From NCBI GenBank assembly GCA_963575745.1, contig CAUYUJ010009868.1:1-64000 (forward strand): a stretch of 64,000 nucleotides of DNA, given 5' to 3'. The stretch is from Prorocentrum cordatum. Its lineage: Eukaryota; Sar; Dinophyceae; Prorocentrales; Prorocentraceae. A program made the position numbers and the translations under genes. The notes beneath the pieces were generated by a model. The model was not told the origin of the DNA and made no database searches. It saw only the letters and a program-made list of their open reading frames with translations. Within the stretch, counting starts at the first letter, position 1; each line of letters starts with the position of its first letter. Positions 23,024 to 35,316 of the stretch are shown here, piece by piece.

Positions 23024-24830
23024 GTGGCTGAGGCCGCGCTGCGGCGCGCCAGCGGGGGCGGGCGCTGTCTGGCCGCGACCGCACTTGCGGGGCTAGTATC
23101 GCGGAAAAGTCAGTTCGCCAAGCGACGGGCGTCGCCGTCGCGCGATGCGAACTCATGTTGGCGGTTGCGCGTGCGCGCCTGGTTGCGCGACTTGGCGAGG
23201 CGCGTGGGTCGCCTGAACGGGCGGCGCCATCGCGTGTATTTGATCGAGGCCATCGGCAGCTTCGCAGAGGAGAATCCGCAGCAGGCGCGCGCAGATCTGA
23301 GAGCGCGCGCAGGCGGCGGTCCATCGCGGGAGCGGCGCCCGCCTTTCTTCGAGGAGTCTGAGCTCTACTCGTTCACTCAGCGAGCTGAGCGCGTTTCAAG
23401 GCCGTGTCAAAGGCGGGCGGTCGCCGCCTCGCCGCGAGAGTTTTCGTCGTGGAAGGAGACCCTTGCGTCGATGCGGCCGAGGCGGGAACAAAAACGCATC
23501 GAAGGCGGGCCCATGACCAGGCTTGAAGTCGCCGACGATTGCGAAGTGCTCGCCCCCCCCCCCCCCCCCGTGGCGTGCGTCTGATGCCGACGCAGAGGAG
23601 TTGCAGGCGTGTTTTCGGGGAGTCAAGGGGCGCGCGAAACTCGCATCCGCGCCGCCAATGGCGGGGCCTTGTATCTGGAAGGTGGCTCGCGCCACGAAGG
23701 CGACCGCGTGCGTGGGGGTTGGCCGCCTCGACCCCGCGGACTTCGAGCGGTTGCCCTTGGCCGCGCCAGACGAGCTCGCAGCGCTGTGCGGGGCTGTTGA
23801 GGAAGGCGCTGCGCGGCCGCATCAGGTGCTGCCGGTGCCTGCGCGGCTGCTGCTGAAAAAGAGCGAGGGCGACCGCGTCGTTGGCCTCTGCGCCATGTTT
23901 TGCAGAATATGGTCACTGTTGAGGGGGCCATGCGCGGTCGACTGGGGCCATGCCGCGGCGCCCAGTTGGGGCGCCGCTGTCAGGGGCGACGCTGCCCTCC
24001 GAGAGGCGTTCGTCAGGGCGCTTCAAGAGGCAGCGGAGGTCCGACCGATTTTTCGTGGAGGAAATGCCCGTGCTCCCGACCAGTGGTGCCCAGAAGAGCT
24101 GATGCTTCTACTGGATGACGCCCTCGTAGTGCTGATTCGCATCTGCGCCGCGGCTGATCAACGCGGCTGGCCGCGTCAACTCCTGCAGTGGGGGTAAGTG
24201 CACCGTCCCAAGGATGAATCTGCAACCGCGCCGGTGCTGACGCGACTACGTCCTATGTCGATCGCGAGTGCGATTGTCAGGGTCTGGCATCGCTAGAGAG
24301 CGGCTCAGCTCACTGAGTATCTTCAACTTGCCTTCCATGACGCGCAGGGCGGGGGGGTGAAGGGCCGCGCTCTAGAGCAACTCATCGAGCCATGCCTTTT
24401 CCCGCGCGAGGAGACGATCGCTGCAGACAAGCTAGACGAGACGTTTGAAGCTACGCCAGGACAGTGAGCTCTCCTTCAGCTGCGCTGGGGCGAGCTGCTC
24501 GTCGCATCTTGGGACTATGAGTCGGCCGTTGTCTGGGTCCCCCCGCGCTTGGTCGGCGCGGCGCGGCGGCGCTCGGGCGCCCCGCGTAACGCCACCAACG
24601 GCATCGCGTTCATGTGGGGGCACCGGGAACGCCGGATTGAGCTTGGCCCCTTCATCTCCGACCAATCTCTACTCGTCTCTAACAGCCTGCCTCGAGGTGA
24701 CCCCGTCGCTATGCTGGCGATGTCTACGATTCTTGTGAGACCCCTGCGCAGAATTTGAAGCGTAGCTCCGACCGCTACGCGTTGCTCTTGCGCGGGCGAC
24801 CAGACAGCTATGACCGGTGCAACAGAAGAT
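23024..24830 (+). pseudogene. Non-LTR (LINE-like) reverse transcriptase relic
   Basis: An Arg/Ala-rich linker frame (23,024-23,584) is followed by 23,527-24,197, which carries the finger-like LLLKKSEGDRVVGL and CAMFCRIWSLLRG (compare RPIgL motif regions) and then LLLDDALVVLIRICAAAD. A third frame, 24,549-24,758, has a motif-B-like SLPRGDPVAMLAMSTIL (compare GLPQGDP). The following MRRAQKEWDRLGKSDGF resembles the thumb-side helix after the YxDD motif; no YxDD itself survives. At least three frame changes and several stops show decay. The order matches the endonuclease upstream and post-RT part downstream. Confidence 0.55.
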
Positions 24831-24868
24831 ATGCGTCGCGCGCAGAAGGAATGGGACCGCCTAGGAAA

Positions 24869-24908
24869 GTCTGACGGCTTCGCGGACCAACCGCGCCAAG
24901 AAGCAAAG
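24869..24908 (+). repeat. 40-bp direct repeat, left copy
   Basis: Matches 25,283-25,322 at 36 of 40 positions and flanks the 374-bp insertion. Only the LINE coding sequence supplies this text, so one copy is original and the other was made or left by the insertion event. Confidence 0.8.
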
Positions 24909-25282
24909 CTTGATATTGGCCTCCAGCCAGTGCCGCCGATCCGGGGGTCTCCGGATTCGGTGATCTTCGCGGCTCCGTGGCCTCCTCCCTCCTCGGTTCA
25001 TCCGGCCCTCTTTCTTCTCCCCGGTTATCGTTGCCCCCCCCCCCGCTCGCCCCCGCGCTTCCATGGTTTTCGGGGGCGCTTTTCGGAGCTGGCGTGCCCT
25101 GTTTGGGAGGGGGGGCGCTCTTGGAGTCGTCGGGGGCGGCTTTTGGAGCTGACGTGCCATCTGGGGGGGTGCCTGGAGCGGTCCCAGGGGGGTCCTGGGA
25201 GGGTTCCGAGGGGGGGGCCCCCTGGGGCGGTGGCGGCTAGATCTGGGGGGGGTCCTGGGCCCCCCCGAAACGCGTCGGGGGT
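24909..25282 (+). mobile_element. Hairpin-headed insertion inside the LINE relic
   Basis: A 374-bp segment splits the LINE frame. Its start (24,912-24,960) carries TATTGGCCTCCAGCCAGTGC, then CCGCCGATCCGG and a perfect ATCCGG/CCGGAT inverted pair. The rest is G/C-homopolymer-rich. The same hairpin head is found at 26,794, 45,407 and 58,950. No protein is coded. Confidence 0.65.
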
Positions 25283-25322
25283 GTCTGGCGGCTTTGCGAA
25301 CCAACCGCGCCAAGACGCAAAG
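25283..25322 (+). repeat. 40-bp direct repeat, right copy
   Basis: Right partner of 24,869-24,908; four substitutions separate the copies, which suggests an old event. Confidence 0.8.
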
Positions 25323-26240
25323 GTTTCTTATCTGCCCAGACAGATGTGCTGCTGCTCAGCTGGTTGGGATGAGCACGAGGATTTTCGGACTGGATCTTAA
25401 TCTCCACGGGGCCGGGTTGGCGCCGCAAGTTCGAGGAGGGGTGCGCGCGACTCCAGCGTGTCGCCTCCATGCCTCTGCCGCTGCGACTGCGGCGGCTTGC
25501 GGTTGCTGCGATGGCAATGCCTGCGTCGACACGGGCGCTGGTTCTCACGCCACCTACGGAGCAACAGCCACCGGCAGTTGGCGCGACGGGCGGTCTCCCC
25601 GAGGACCCAGGACTACTCCGCACGCCTTTCGTGGGGCGTCAGGCAGACGTGCGGTGCCACCTGTGCTGGCGATCCCTGCAGCTGCTCCGATGCCGGCTGC
25701 GTCGGCAGGGCCAAGATGCCCTCGCCTTTTGGGGGCGCGCTGTCACGGGTGCACAAGCGAAGGGGCCGATCCACGCTTGCAGAGCTGATCTGGCCACCGT
25801 TGGCGCCGGGCAGGACGGCGGCTGGGAGTGGGCGGGGCCTCAGGGAAGCCTCCGGCTCACCGACGGGGCGGGCAAGCAGCTGCGCGATTGTCGCCTGATC
25901 CTCCGATCTACTGAATGGTCCGTGTTGCAGAACAGGACTCGCCGGAAGAGCCCTCTGGCGGCGGGCGCTCCTCTCCGGGCGGCTGCCCGCGGGCCGTGCC
26001 GCCCAGGATGCGCTGCGTGCCGCTCTAGACGTGGCTTCGCACGCGGCACTGCGAGGGCGCGTTGTGTCAGGCGCCCCTCTGCAATCACGCGCGGCAGTGG
26101 GGGCGTCGAATGCTTGCGGCCGCAGCCGCGGGCCGCGCGTGCCTGCGCTCGAGCGCCGCTGCTGGGGATGTTCTGCCGGCTCTGCATCTCGGGAGGGGAA
26201 GTCCATTGCTCCATTGCCGCAGAGGGGGTCGCAACGTAAA
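25283..26240 (+). pseudogene. LINE post-RT region relic
   Basis: After the insertion the + strand resumes with ALRTNRAKTQRFLICPD, then STRIFGLDLNLHGAGL and, in the next frame (25,469-26,239), MPLPLRLRRLAVAAMAMPAS. This succession (thumb KTQ, a GVDL-like strand, a helix with RxRRLA) is what I expect downstream of the RT in dinoflagellate LINEs. The tail to 26,240 has scattered Cys residues but no clean zinc knuckle. Broken by at least two frame changes. Confidence 0.45.
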
Positions 26241-26793
26241 CGGGGCCACAATCGTCGGGGACTCGTGTAACATTGGAACGGCACGTGTTGCAGTGCATTG
26301 CTATGGTTCTGCAGGGATGGACCGCTCCCAACCGGCGGTCGCCGAGGTCATCCCTCGTGGCGCTCTACGACGAGCGCCTCTGGTTCCACCTCCAGGGCGC
26401 TTCAAGAAGAGGTTGGCCTCGTCCTCTTCGCCCCTCCTGGGATTGAGGTTGGGGCTTCTAGCGGCGTTCTATGTTTGGATGTGTTGCAATGTATGGCGCC
26501 TCGGCCCCTCGGTCAAATCGGGGCGCGGGCGCCCCCCTTGCGCTTTGCGCTTTCGGCGGTGCAGGGCCTGAGATCAGGCGCCAGATTTGCCGAGGCAGGG
26601 GGTTCTTCACTCTTCAGAAGGTGCGTGCTGCTCGCCCCAGGATGCGGCGTCGTGCCAGGGTCGGCGACCTTTCTCAGTGATCGGTTGGGTCGAGAGCTTT
26701 GGTTCGGTGACAGTTGATTCGGAGTTTCTTTCGAATGTGCCGTGGACTGCGCGAGGTCGAGCTGGGAGTTGCTAAGAAGAAAGAACATTGTGT
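26241..26793. other. Probable LINE 3' part, unassigned
   Basis: Short + frames such as the one starting at 26,298 have ordinary composition, but I recognise no domain and no poly-A tail or terminal repeat. Confidence 0.3.
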
Positions 26794-27000
26794 ATATTGT
26801 GCTGGCCTCTGGCCAGCGCCGCTGATCCGGGGCGCTCCGGATCGTGGTGAGGAGGATGGCGACGATGATGATGGTGACGAAAGCGAGGATGATGATGGTG
26901 ATGGTGATTTTCATGACATTGAAGATGATTATACTGATGCATTAGATGGTGCTGATCATGTCAATGGCCATGGTGAGGAGCACGACGGTTGCGATGAGGG
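26794..27000 (+). mobile_element. Hairpin head plus degenerate GAT microsatellite, copy 2
   Basis: TATTGTGCTGGCCTCTGGCC, then AGCGCCGCTGATCCGG and CCGGAT give a GGCC/GGCC stem and a perfect ATCCGG-GGCGCT-CCGGAT stem-loop. They are followed at once by an imperfect GATGATGG tract (26,848-26,960), whose Asp/Glu-rich frame is a repeat product. Confidence 0.6.
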
Positions 27001-27299
27001 CTCCGGGGGGGGGGGGGGCGGTCGAGAGGTCCAGCGGCCTGCGTTCTGCAATCGAGCCGCTGGGTGTCTGGGGTCTTGCATGCCTTGTTTCCTGTCCCGA
27101 TCCACCCATCGTCTTTTCTTTTCCAAACTTGTCGATTGTTCCTGCGACGGGCCTCCTTCGCGCATTCGAAGTTCTCTTGCCGTCTGCAGGGAGGTCGCTG
27201 GTCCGCGTGAGCCTGTGATGTGCTACCATGGTAATTGTCGCTGCCGCTGCGGCTGTTGCCGTCGGTCGACGAGGGGCGCGGGCGGGAGGGCGTCATAAG
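27000..27299. other. Unassigned spacer
   Basis: Contains a G13 run (27,006-27,018); otherwise no supported gene. Confidence 0.3.
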
Positions 27300-28649
<1,350 letters not shown>

Positions 28650-28658
28650 TTAAAAGTA

Positions 28659-29596
28659 TTGCATCGTGAGTGGGGTGCGGGGAAACCTGCTTCGCGCAAA
28701 CCAGAAGAAGGCGACCAAGATGGAGCTGATGAAGCGGAAGATATGGCCGAAGCGGTAGACCCCACGGCAGCAGCTCCTGCAGGGTACGCCTCAGACTACT
28801 CCAACGCCCTCAGTTGTATACCGTGCTGGGTCTGTAGGCTGGATAAAGGCCAGGATAAAACGGGGCTTAGCTCTGCCAAATATCACTTGACCGTGATGGG
28901 AGAGGCCACTATCGGTAGTATGGCACTCAGAAAGCCTGATGGGGCATACCTTAATTCTGACAGAGGGCCTGTGCGATTTGGGCCATGCATGTTGGGGCAA
29001 CGGCTAAGGCGCCTCCTCCCAAGCCGAATACAGATCCGCCCGTTCATATTTCTCCATCTTCGGATTCGTCGAGTCAATCTAAGTCACTCGGACCTGAACA
29101 GCTCAGACCACCGCCCAAACAGAAGAAGAGGAAAAGCCCCGATGATCCCAATCCTGGAAATAGCAAACAACAATGACCTGCGGGGCAACCTGCTGATCGA
29201 CGTCGATTCAGAGGACCAACAGTGGCCGCCGCAGCAGCTGCATTTTCAAGGCACCAGCACTCCTACTCCGGAGGGCCCTGTGCCACGTCGCGGACAGGAC
29301 TGGCTGGGCGCCGACGCTGGGTGGGTCATCAAGGGATGCTTCTTCAACGCGGCGTGCTATCGGCAAGATGTTATTGGAAACTGCATCAAAGGCATCAGGG
29401 GCAGCTCCCAAAGACAAGACATACGAGTACTACAACATCAAGGAGAGGAAACGCCCGAATTTCGACATCAGCACCCCGCCAAGGACTCCTCGGGCGCCCA
29501 GGGGATAGGCAGGCGCTGCCTCGTCGTCGGCGGGCGCTCGCGCGCCCGCAGCATCGGCAGCAGCTAAGAGTTCTGCGGGGCAACCTGCTCTTACTT
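28659..29596 (+). pseudogene. N-terminal linker region of the retroelement
   Basis: Low-complexity, Ala/Pro/Lys/Glu-rich coding in alternating + frames: GAGKPASRKPEEGDQD near 28,675, KDKTYEYYNIKERKRPNF near 29,410, then an Ala/Ser-rich run ending in SAGQPALTLEMPVE at 29,570-29,610. It reads smoothly into the KptA-like domain. Three copies of the AGxPA motif (28,677, 29,180, 29,575) lie here. No fold recognised. Confidence 0.5.
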
Positions 29597-29829
29597 TGGA
29601 AATGCCCGTTGAATGCCGGCAGTATTGGGGCTGTTTACGCACTTCCAGGCGTATGAAGATCAACCCAGCATATCACCCCAATTATGATGACGGGTCCGAT
29701 CGATACATTGTGGTGGAATTCGATCTACAGGATACCGCCGTCATTGCCGATAAGGGCGCTCATGCGCGCCAGGTTGTACGCAATATCTTGCGTAGACGTC
29801 CAGCGCTCACGTATTTGTCAGAGAAGTCC

Positions 29830-30655
29830 GACTTGATGGAGATCTGCTCAGAATGGCTTGCGACTGCTATTCGTCACGAACCATTTCACAACGACCATCT
29901 CTCTGATAGGTTTCTGCGACCAGTGCCGTCTTTCGACGAATTCGATGGATGGGTGGAGCTCTCAGAGCTGCTCAACCAGTGGGCACCTGAGGGATATGAT
30001 CGTTGCCGCCTAAACACCTGGAGGTTGTCCGGCGTTATCTCAGCAACCGCCATTGGGCATGCCAAGCATTGACTGTGCTGAACTTGATTGGCATGGTCGA
30101 CAACGCTGGGATGCAGAAAATCCGGCTCCATATCAATAAGTGTAAGTACGCTGCTGAGATGTGCGAGACATTTCACACGCCCAAGTAATGGACACATCAG
30201 TCTTGGGATAAAATGCTTTGAATCATTGTATATGAGGATGGCAGATTTGATTATACCAGGCGCACCTTGTTAAATTATTCATGGTACCCGGTGGGAAACG
30301 AATGTATTTCGCATTGGGCTGTCATGCCGTGCCGACGACACAATCGAGAGAAAAGGCAGACAGTTTGTTCATGCTTGGCCATATCTACCGGGTTACAACA
30401 GAATCCAGTCCGGCATGCGCGTCGACTCCGAGGTATTGATTATGGTTAGTCTGAAGAACTTGCTTCGGGATAATATGGCTACTTGGCGCTCAGCGAATGA
30501 TATAGTAACGTTGGCAGGCCGGAACGGCAGAATTCCTTCGACTCGCATCGTCCAGCTTATGGGTATTCTTCCCAGCGACAAGTGCAGGTACAACCGCGTG
30601 GGACATGTATGGATCAATCCCCTGTTGGGACAACGATCAGAAATATCCGAACAGT
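29830..30655 (+). pseudogene. RNA 2'-phosphotransferase (KptA/Tpt1)-like domain
   Basis: N-lobe in one frame: ATAIRHEPFHN (family LxxxLRHxP) and DGWVELSELLNQW (family DGWV.v.eLl). After a stop-ridden stretch (30,072-30,272) the same frame resumes with the catalytic-lobe signature: IHGTRWE (30,277), IGLSCR, FVHAWP (about 30,364), SGMRVDSEVLIMV (30,409), RSANDIV (30,487) and GRIPSTRIV. These match the HGT...GL...hH...SGMR..cEvlI...RSANgVvlt..G.ippky order of Tpt1/KptA, enzymes that remove the 2'-phosphate left by tRNA ligation using NAD+. The RANQGHS loop is not recognisable and stops interrupt the middle, so this copy is inactive. Family assignment is by motif memory. Confidence 0.65.
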
Positions 30656-30734
30656 GATCTTTCTATCGACGACATGTACGAATTTCAAGAGGATGCATCA
30701 TCGTTGAAAGATTGGTTTATTTCCCCCCTATAAT

Positions 30735-31619
30735 TTGAAGTGTCCCGAACCGACGCCCGTCCAGGAGGTCGAGTTCTCTGCAGTATTTATGTGGCAAGAT
30801 GTGTATCCAGCGGGGGCACCTGCAGGGGGATCTGACGGAGCATGGATTCAGGCCCAAAGTGCGGACGTGACTGGTATGATATCGAGTGGAATTACTCCCG
30901 CCGACATGCCGTGCACCAGCGATGCGTGGCGTGCCCAGACGCAGCAGCTGCCAGCACCTGCATGGCAACCTGCGTCGTTTGCACTTATGAGCACGACCAC
31001 AACTCCATTTGGGACTCCACAGAGTGCTGGGGGCACCAATAGCCTAGAGGCAAGGCTACAAAGCATTCGGATGGACACGCAGCTCTACCAGGCTTTGCAG
31101 GCAACATCACCGTTCGCATCGCCGCGTCCACATGCGGGACAACCTGCTTTTCCTGACGTCCACGCTGCACAGAGGACCGAGAGCTTTGTTGGTCAGCAAG
31201 AGTGGATGTACCGGCAGATGCGCGAGGCCTCGCAGAGCATGCGTAGGGGTGGCATCGACCTCCCTAGCGCCAGCTGGACGCCGCCTTGGGAGTATGTCCC
31301 GGACCCAAATCCATCGCCGGACAATCCCAACCGATACGGATACGTGCCAGCATGTTTCAGTCATCCGACATGCGATTCGACAGCTGCAGAGCGCCCTACA
31401 GCACCACCGATGGACTTCCCGTTGTATTCTGACTACCATGCTCAGGTGACTGGTAACCCTCGTGTGGGAATGCAGCCGGAGAGCCCGTTTGTACGGGCGA
31501 CAGCCGACGACTCTTACCAGTCTCCGTTGTCCGTTGACACGCGGCTCTGGCTACACGTCAGGTGTGCCAGGCCAGATTCCTCATTGTGGATATTTGGCGA
31601 CCCCTACGGATTCAGATGA
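30735..31619 (+). pseudogene. Pro/Ala/Ser-rich segment (Gag-like position)
   Basis: A 294-codon open frame beginning near 30,735. Composition is disordered (PAGAPAGGSDG, PAWQPASF, HAGQPAFPDV), with one helix-prone part, SFVGQQEWMYRQMREASQSM, and a SWTPPWEYVPDPNPSPDN run. It has no zinc knuckle. Its place before RING and protease suggests a structural or Gag-like spacer, but no homology is seen. Ends in TGA at 31,617. Confidence 0.5.
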
Positions 31620-31720
31620 CGCAGCAGGCCCCTGGCCTGGTGGTGCCATCGTCCATGGGGGAGTTGCGCCCAGAGAGTCTGGCCATTCACGAGGCGCAGC
31701 AAGCCATTCTCTCAATGTAG

Positions 31721-32400
31721 TTGGCCCGCCAGCGTCGCAACCACGAGCGTCAGGCAAACGGGATGCTGGGTCGTGCGGGGCAACCTGCTTCTCCAACCGC
31801 AGCAGGGGCACCTGCATTTAACCCGGCAGCACTTGCAGCCATGCAGCTACCGTCGGTCCCACCGATTCGGTATGAGGTTGGTGAAACTACTCTGGAGCGC
31901 CAGACGCGTATCAGGCCATTGGCAACACCGCCAGTCATCAGCGACGGTGACTTTAAACAAGTGTGCCATATGCCTGGATCACTTCATGCATCACGACCAA
32001 GTTTGGAGGCTTCCGTGTGGTCATATTCCATGCGCAGTGCTGGGGCCGAGTTGCACGCGCTCATGTGGACAGACCGCTGGATGGCACCATGGAGAGTACT
32101 GCAACTGGGCACCCTGCGCTATTTGCGGGGGCGTTGGTCTAATCACAGCTGAATTTCATAATGCCCTTCATGGAGAAATACTCCAAGGGGCTGACGAACT
32201 CAGGGACCTTCGCGAAGAGCTCGACCGCGCCACGGCGATGATGATGAATAGCGCGGTAGCCCCTACAACAGCACCAGCGGGGCAACCTGCTTCATCAGCC
32301 AACGCGGGGCAGGCGACGGAAGCCACCATGCCTGCTCTGGATGCGCCTATGCCATGAATAGCGGAAGCAGCCAACAATGCAGGGGCACCTGCTACGACTG
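31721..32400 (+). pseudogene. RING-finger domain of the retroelement
   Basis: Frame one (31,721-about 31,955) gives AGQPASPTAAGAPAF and PPIRYEVGETTLERQ. After a one-base slip the next frame reads NKCAICLDHFMHHDQVW, RLPCGHIPC, a further CTRSC, and YCNWAPCAICGGVG, then a helical DELRDLREELDRATAM and another AGQPASSANAG. The CxxC-LxCGH-xxC-..-CxxC pattern is a RING-type zinc finger, usually an E3 ubiquitin ligase module. Retroelements rarely carry one. The two frames suggest one indel; cysteines are intact. Confidence 0.6.
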
Positions 32401-32549
32401 CACCAGCCGCGTTGCCGGCCACCGGCATGTGGCTGAGGCGTATGGCGAGAGCCGCCGACAGGAGCGCGCAGTGGCGTCAGTCTCCACATGCCTACATGCC
32501 ATGCGGGCGAGACACCCGCCCCCGCAGTCAGCGCAGGACGTAGAGCCCG

Positions 32550-33450
32550 GTGAGCGTGCGCAGTGGCATCAGTGCGATATCCGAGCGCGACATGCTACAC
32601 GCTGTGTTCACGGTGAGCACAGATGGTCAGACGGGCATGCGCGCCGACGAAGGTGCGTTCATGAACGTGCCGACCACATCTGCATCGCGCCCGTGCGTGT
32701 ATGACGAGTATCCTACGGCCTGGGTTTTCGAGAAAGACCCCATCGCGGAAGAGGAGGCCCGCGGATGCATGAACGTCTTCGCATCTCTGTCAAGAAACCA
32801 CTGGGTGTTGGAGCAGAGTCGCCGCAAGGGTATGCATGGTGCGACGTTGTCTGAGGTGCCGGGAATATTCGGAGAACGCCATGAACTGGCTCTGGCCGCA
32901 AACAGTGGGACCACGGTGGATGGAATGCTGACAATCCTGTTGGACATCGGCAGCGACGGCAACATCATTGGTCTACAAACGGCACAGTCATTTGAACAGG
33001 TATCCCGCTCCCATGGACACGCCATCAATAAGCTGAACCTGACGGAGAGGCTCTACGTGTCTGGAGTGGGACATGGTGCCACGGTATGCGACAAGTCCTT
33101 GCACTGCAAAATTGCGTGCGAGGAAAGGGGGGCCCGGCGGTGGCGCCTGCTGTGCCGAGACTTGATACCTACTCAGCAAACGTGGCTGAGGGTTCAGGGG
33201 GAAATCTCCCTGCTATTCTGGGTCTGAGGAGTATGTCTAACATGTGGACTATCTTGATCTTGGGGCAGGGGCACGAGAAGATGATCACCCTTGGCTCCTG
33301 ATATGCGCAAGCTCCTACTTGGCAAGGGTGCCAGAGTAGTCGATTTGATGAAAACGCCTTCTGGGCATCTGGCGCTCAAGGTCGACGAGTACGGGACCGC
33401 AACCGAGGGCAAAGGTTCGGTGTCGTTTAACATTACGGCCAATCCTCAAT
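32550..33450 (+). pseudogene. Retropepsin-like protease region
   Basis: Frame 32,550-33,227 holds LLDIGSDGNIIG, the D-[TS]-G-[SA] active-site loop of retroviral-type aspartic proteases with I for T, then LYVSGVGHGATVCDK as the flap-side strand. The chain continues in other frames with NLPAILGLRSMSN (the hydrophobic ILGLR strand) and, from 33,297, a segment ending SGHLALKVDEYG. At least two indels (near 33,130 and 33,290) break it. The role would be processing of the polyprotein. Confidence 0.6.
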
Positions 33451-33940
33451 GCGAGGATGCCCCGCTGCTTGTCAAAGAGGCAGCTGACACAGAGCCAGAA
33501 ACGGGGGCACCTGCTATGAGCGATGCCCATGCATATATGATGCCACAGGATACCACTGGCATCAGCTTCTCCATCAACGAGGAGACGTTCGCTTTTACGA
33601 TCCAGTCTTTGGTGTGTAACACTTTGAAGACCTGGCATTGCAGGGGCGCGTCCTTCGGGACTACCCCCACCTCGGCCGACCAGGACTTCACCTTGCGCAA
33701 CTTGCAGGCGAAGGTCTCTCAGGCCATCTACGAGGAGGACAGTCGGTGGACGCCGCCCGACGCGAAGACAGGGACACCTGCGGAAGTTCGATGGTTTTAC
33801 TTCGAGCAGCGGCTCTGCAGCGCAGCATGGCACGGGCATTTGGACGCCCCCGTCGCTTGAAAATGAGTGACGGGGGCAGGCGCGTGCCGCGGCCACCCGC
33901 GCTTGCTCCGACAGGCTGAACACTCAGGTTCTGTCATCAA
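33451..33940 (+). pseudogene. Retroelement segment after protease, unassigned
   Basis: Continues the frame 33,291-33,860 with acidic, Thr/Ala-rich sequence (ETGAPAMSD, KTGTPAEVRWF) and LRNLQAKVSQAIYEED. No domain recognised; two AGxPA-type motifs (33,501 and 33,768). Confidence 0.4.
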
Positions 33941-33942
33941 GT

Positions 33943-34597
33943 GCGGGGGAACCTGCGTTCTTTTCTCAGGCGCTGGCTGTGCGCGCCAGGGACAGTGGCA
34001 AGCCCGGCTGTGTGGCTGCCACGGACAGCAGTGGACCTAGCTGTGTGGCCGCTGCAGAAAAGGAACGCTCATCGCATCATTATCATTCTCGTGCACTTGT
34101 CATGGAGGACATGCGGGCAGTTTGCGCTGAACTCCGAGCTCGTGGTTATATAAGTGACCGCGTTACACATGCTCTCGGGGGATTATCAGCTGTTGTGGGT
34201 GGCAACGCCCGCTGATTGGCGCGCTAGGTTGCCTGGGAAGCGGGCGGGGGCACATTATCAACGCATCCAGAATTTGACGACTCAGGCTCGGGCCCTACGT
34301 ATGTCTACTGTACTTGTTGTACTTGTGGGGCCGCCAGGTCACTTCTGGAAACAGGGTCCTATTCGAGATGCTGTTGAAGATCTCGACTTGCAGGTCATGC
34401 GTATGCGATGCTGCCATTTCGGTTTGAAGTGCGACCGTTCAAGTAAGTTGCCTAGCGGATCATATCTGCAAGTGGCACCTACCTGCGCGCGCTTCCCGAC
34501 CGACTTGTGGAGATGTATGTGTCAGACTGCAGGGGAATCTGCTCAACTTACTCAGCATGAATTGGACTGGTATGGCCAAGGTGCTCAGAAGGCATAA
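33943..34597 (+). pseudogene. Uncharacterised conserved-looking retroelement segment
   Basis: Starts at an AGxPA motif (SAGEPAFFSQAL), passes MEDMRAVCAELRARGYI and, in a shifted frame, LLWVATPADWRARLPG, QARALRMSTVLVVLVGPP, then CCHFGLKCDRSSKLPSGSY. I recall a similar block (an alpha/beta-looking part with an FDGCxYGL-type strand) between protease and integrase in other dinoflagellate copia-like polyproteins, but I cannot verify this or assign a function. Confidence 0.4.
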
Positions 34598-35316
34598 TGG
34601 CGTAACAAAACATTGGCTATCATGACTGCGAGAATGATTGACCAAATTGATTTACACAAACAAAGAGGAACCACGCGAGTGCTGTGCACTTTAGCATCCA
34701 CGCACGAGTGGATAAAGGAGCTCGAACTTACGTTCAGTGTCCGACGAATGGCCCAGGGTGGGACCATGTCGCAAGACGGGTAACGATGAACCTGGGCGAC
34801 AATCGGATCATGCAAGGTATCGAGATCGAGGATCAGCCTGTCGGGTGCAATTACAATGCGCCGTTGCCGAATGGTGTCGTCAACATTCTATTCGGTCCTA
34901 TTGGGAGCAGCCCGAACCGGCTCTCATTGGGCAGGGGGGCCCACGTCCACGCCCAAGGCGAGTTGCGTTCGTCGATGACGATCGCCCCCCTCCCCCTTCG
35001 ATTGAGCGCGGCCGCGTGCTCCCCTCTATTCTCGAATTCCCGACGCTATGTTCATCTGATATTGAACAGCAGACAAAACCACCGACCGATGCCCGAATCA
35101 AACAAAATGAAAACAGAAAGACGACAAATAAGCGGGCATCAAGCCACGCAAGATTTCCAATGTAGTCGAAGAAGGCAGCGATGACTGCGGAGATGACCAT
35201 AAAGGTCTCGGATGTAGTGCGTACTGCACCGACGTTCCCCTTGACTCCGACACGGAAAGCGATGATGAAGAGGAAACCTTCGTGATCCCTTCCATGGTCA
35301 CCCTTATTCTTCCACC
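34598..35316 (+). pseudogene. Retroelement segment, unassigned
   Basis: Short + frames, including RRVTMNLGDNRIMQGIEIE (34,780) and RRVAFVDDDRPPPPS (34,950), look like acidic polyprotein linker. Strong frame switching; no domain recognised. Confidence 0.35.

Noticed and set aside
22356-23324. 322-codon minus-strand frame
   Set aside because: Arg/Ala/Pro-rich, GC-driven, antisense to the LINE relic, with no recognisable domain.
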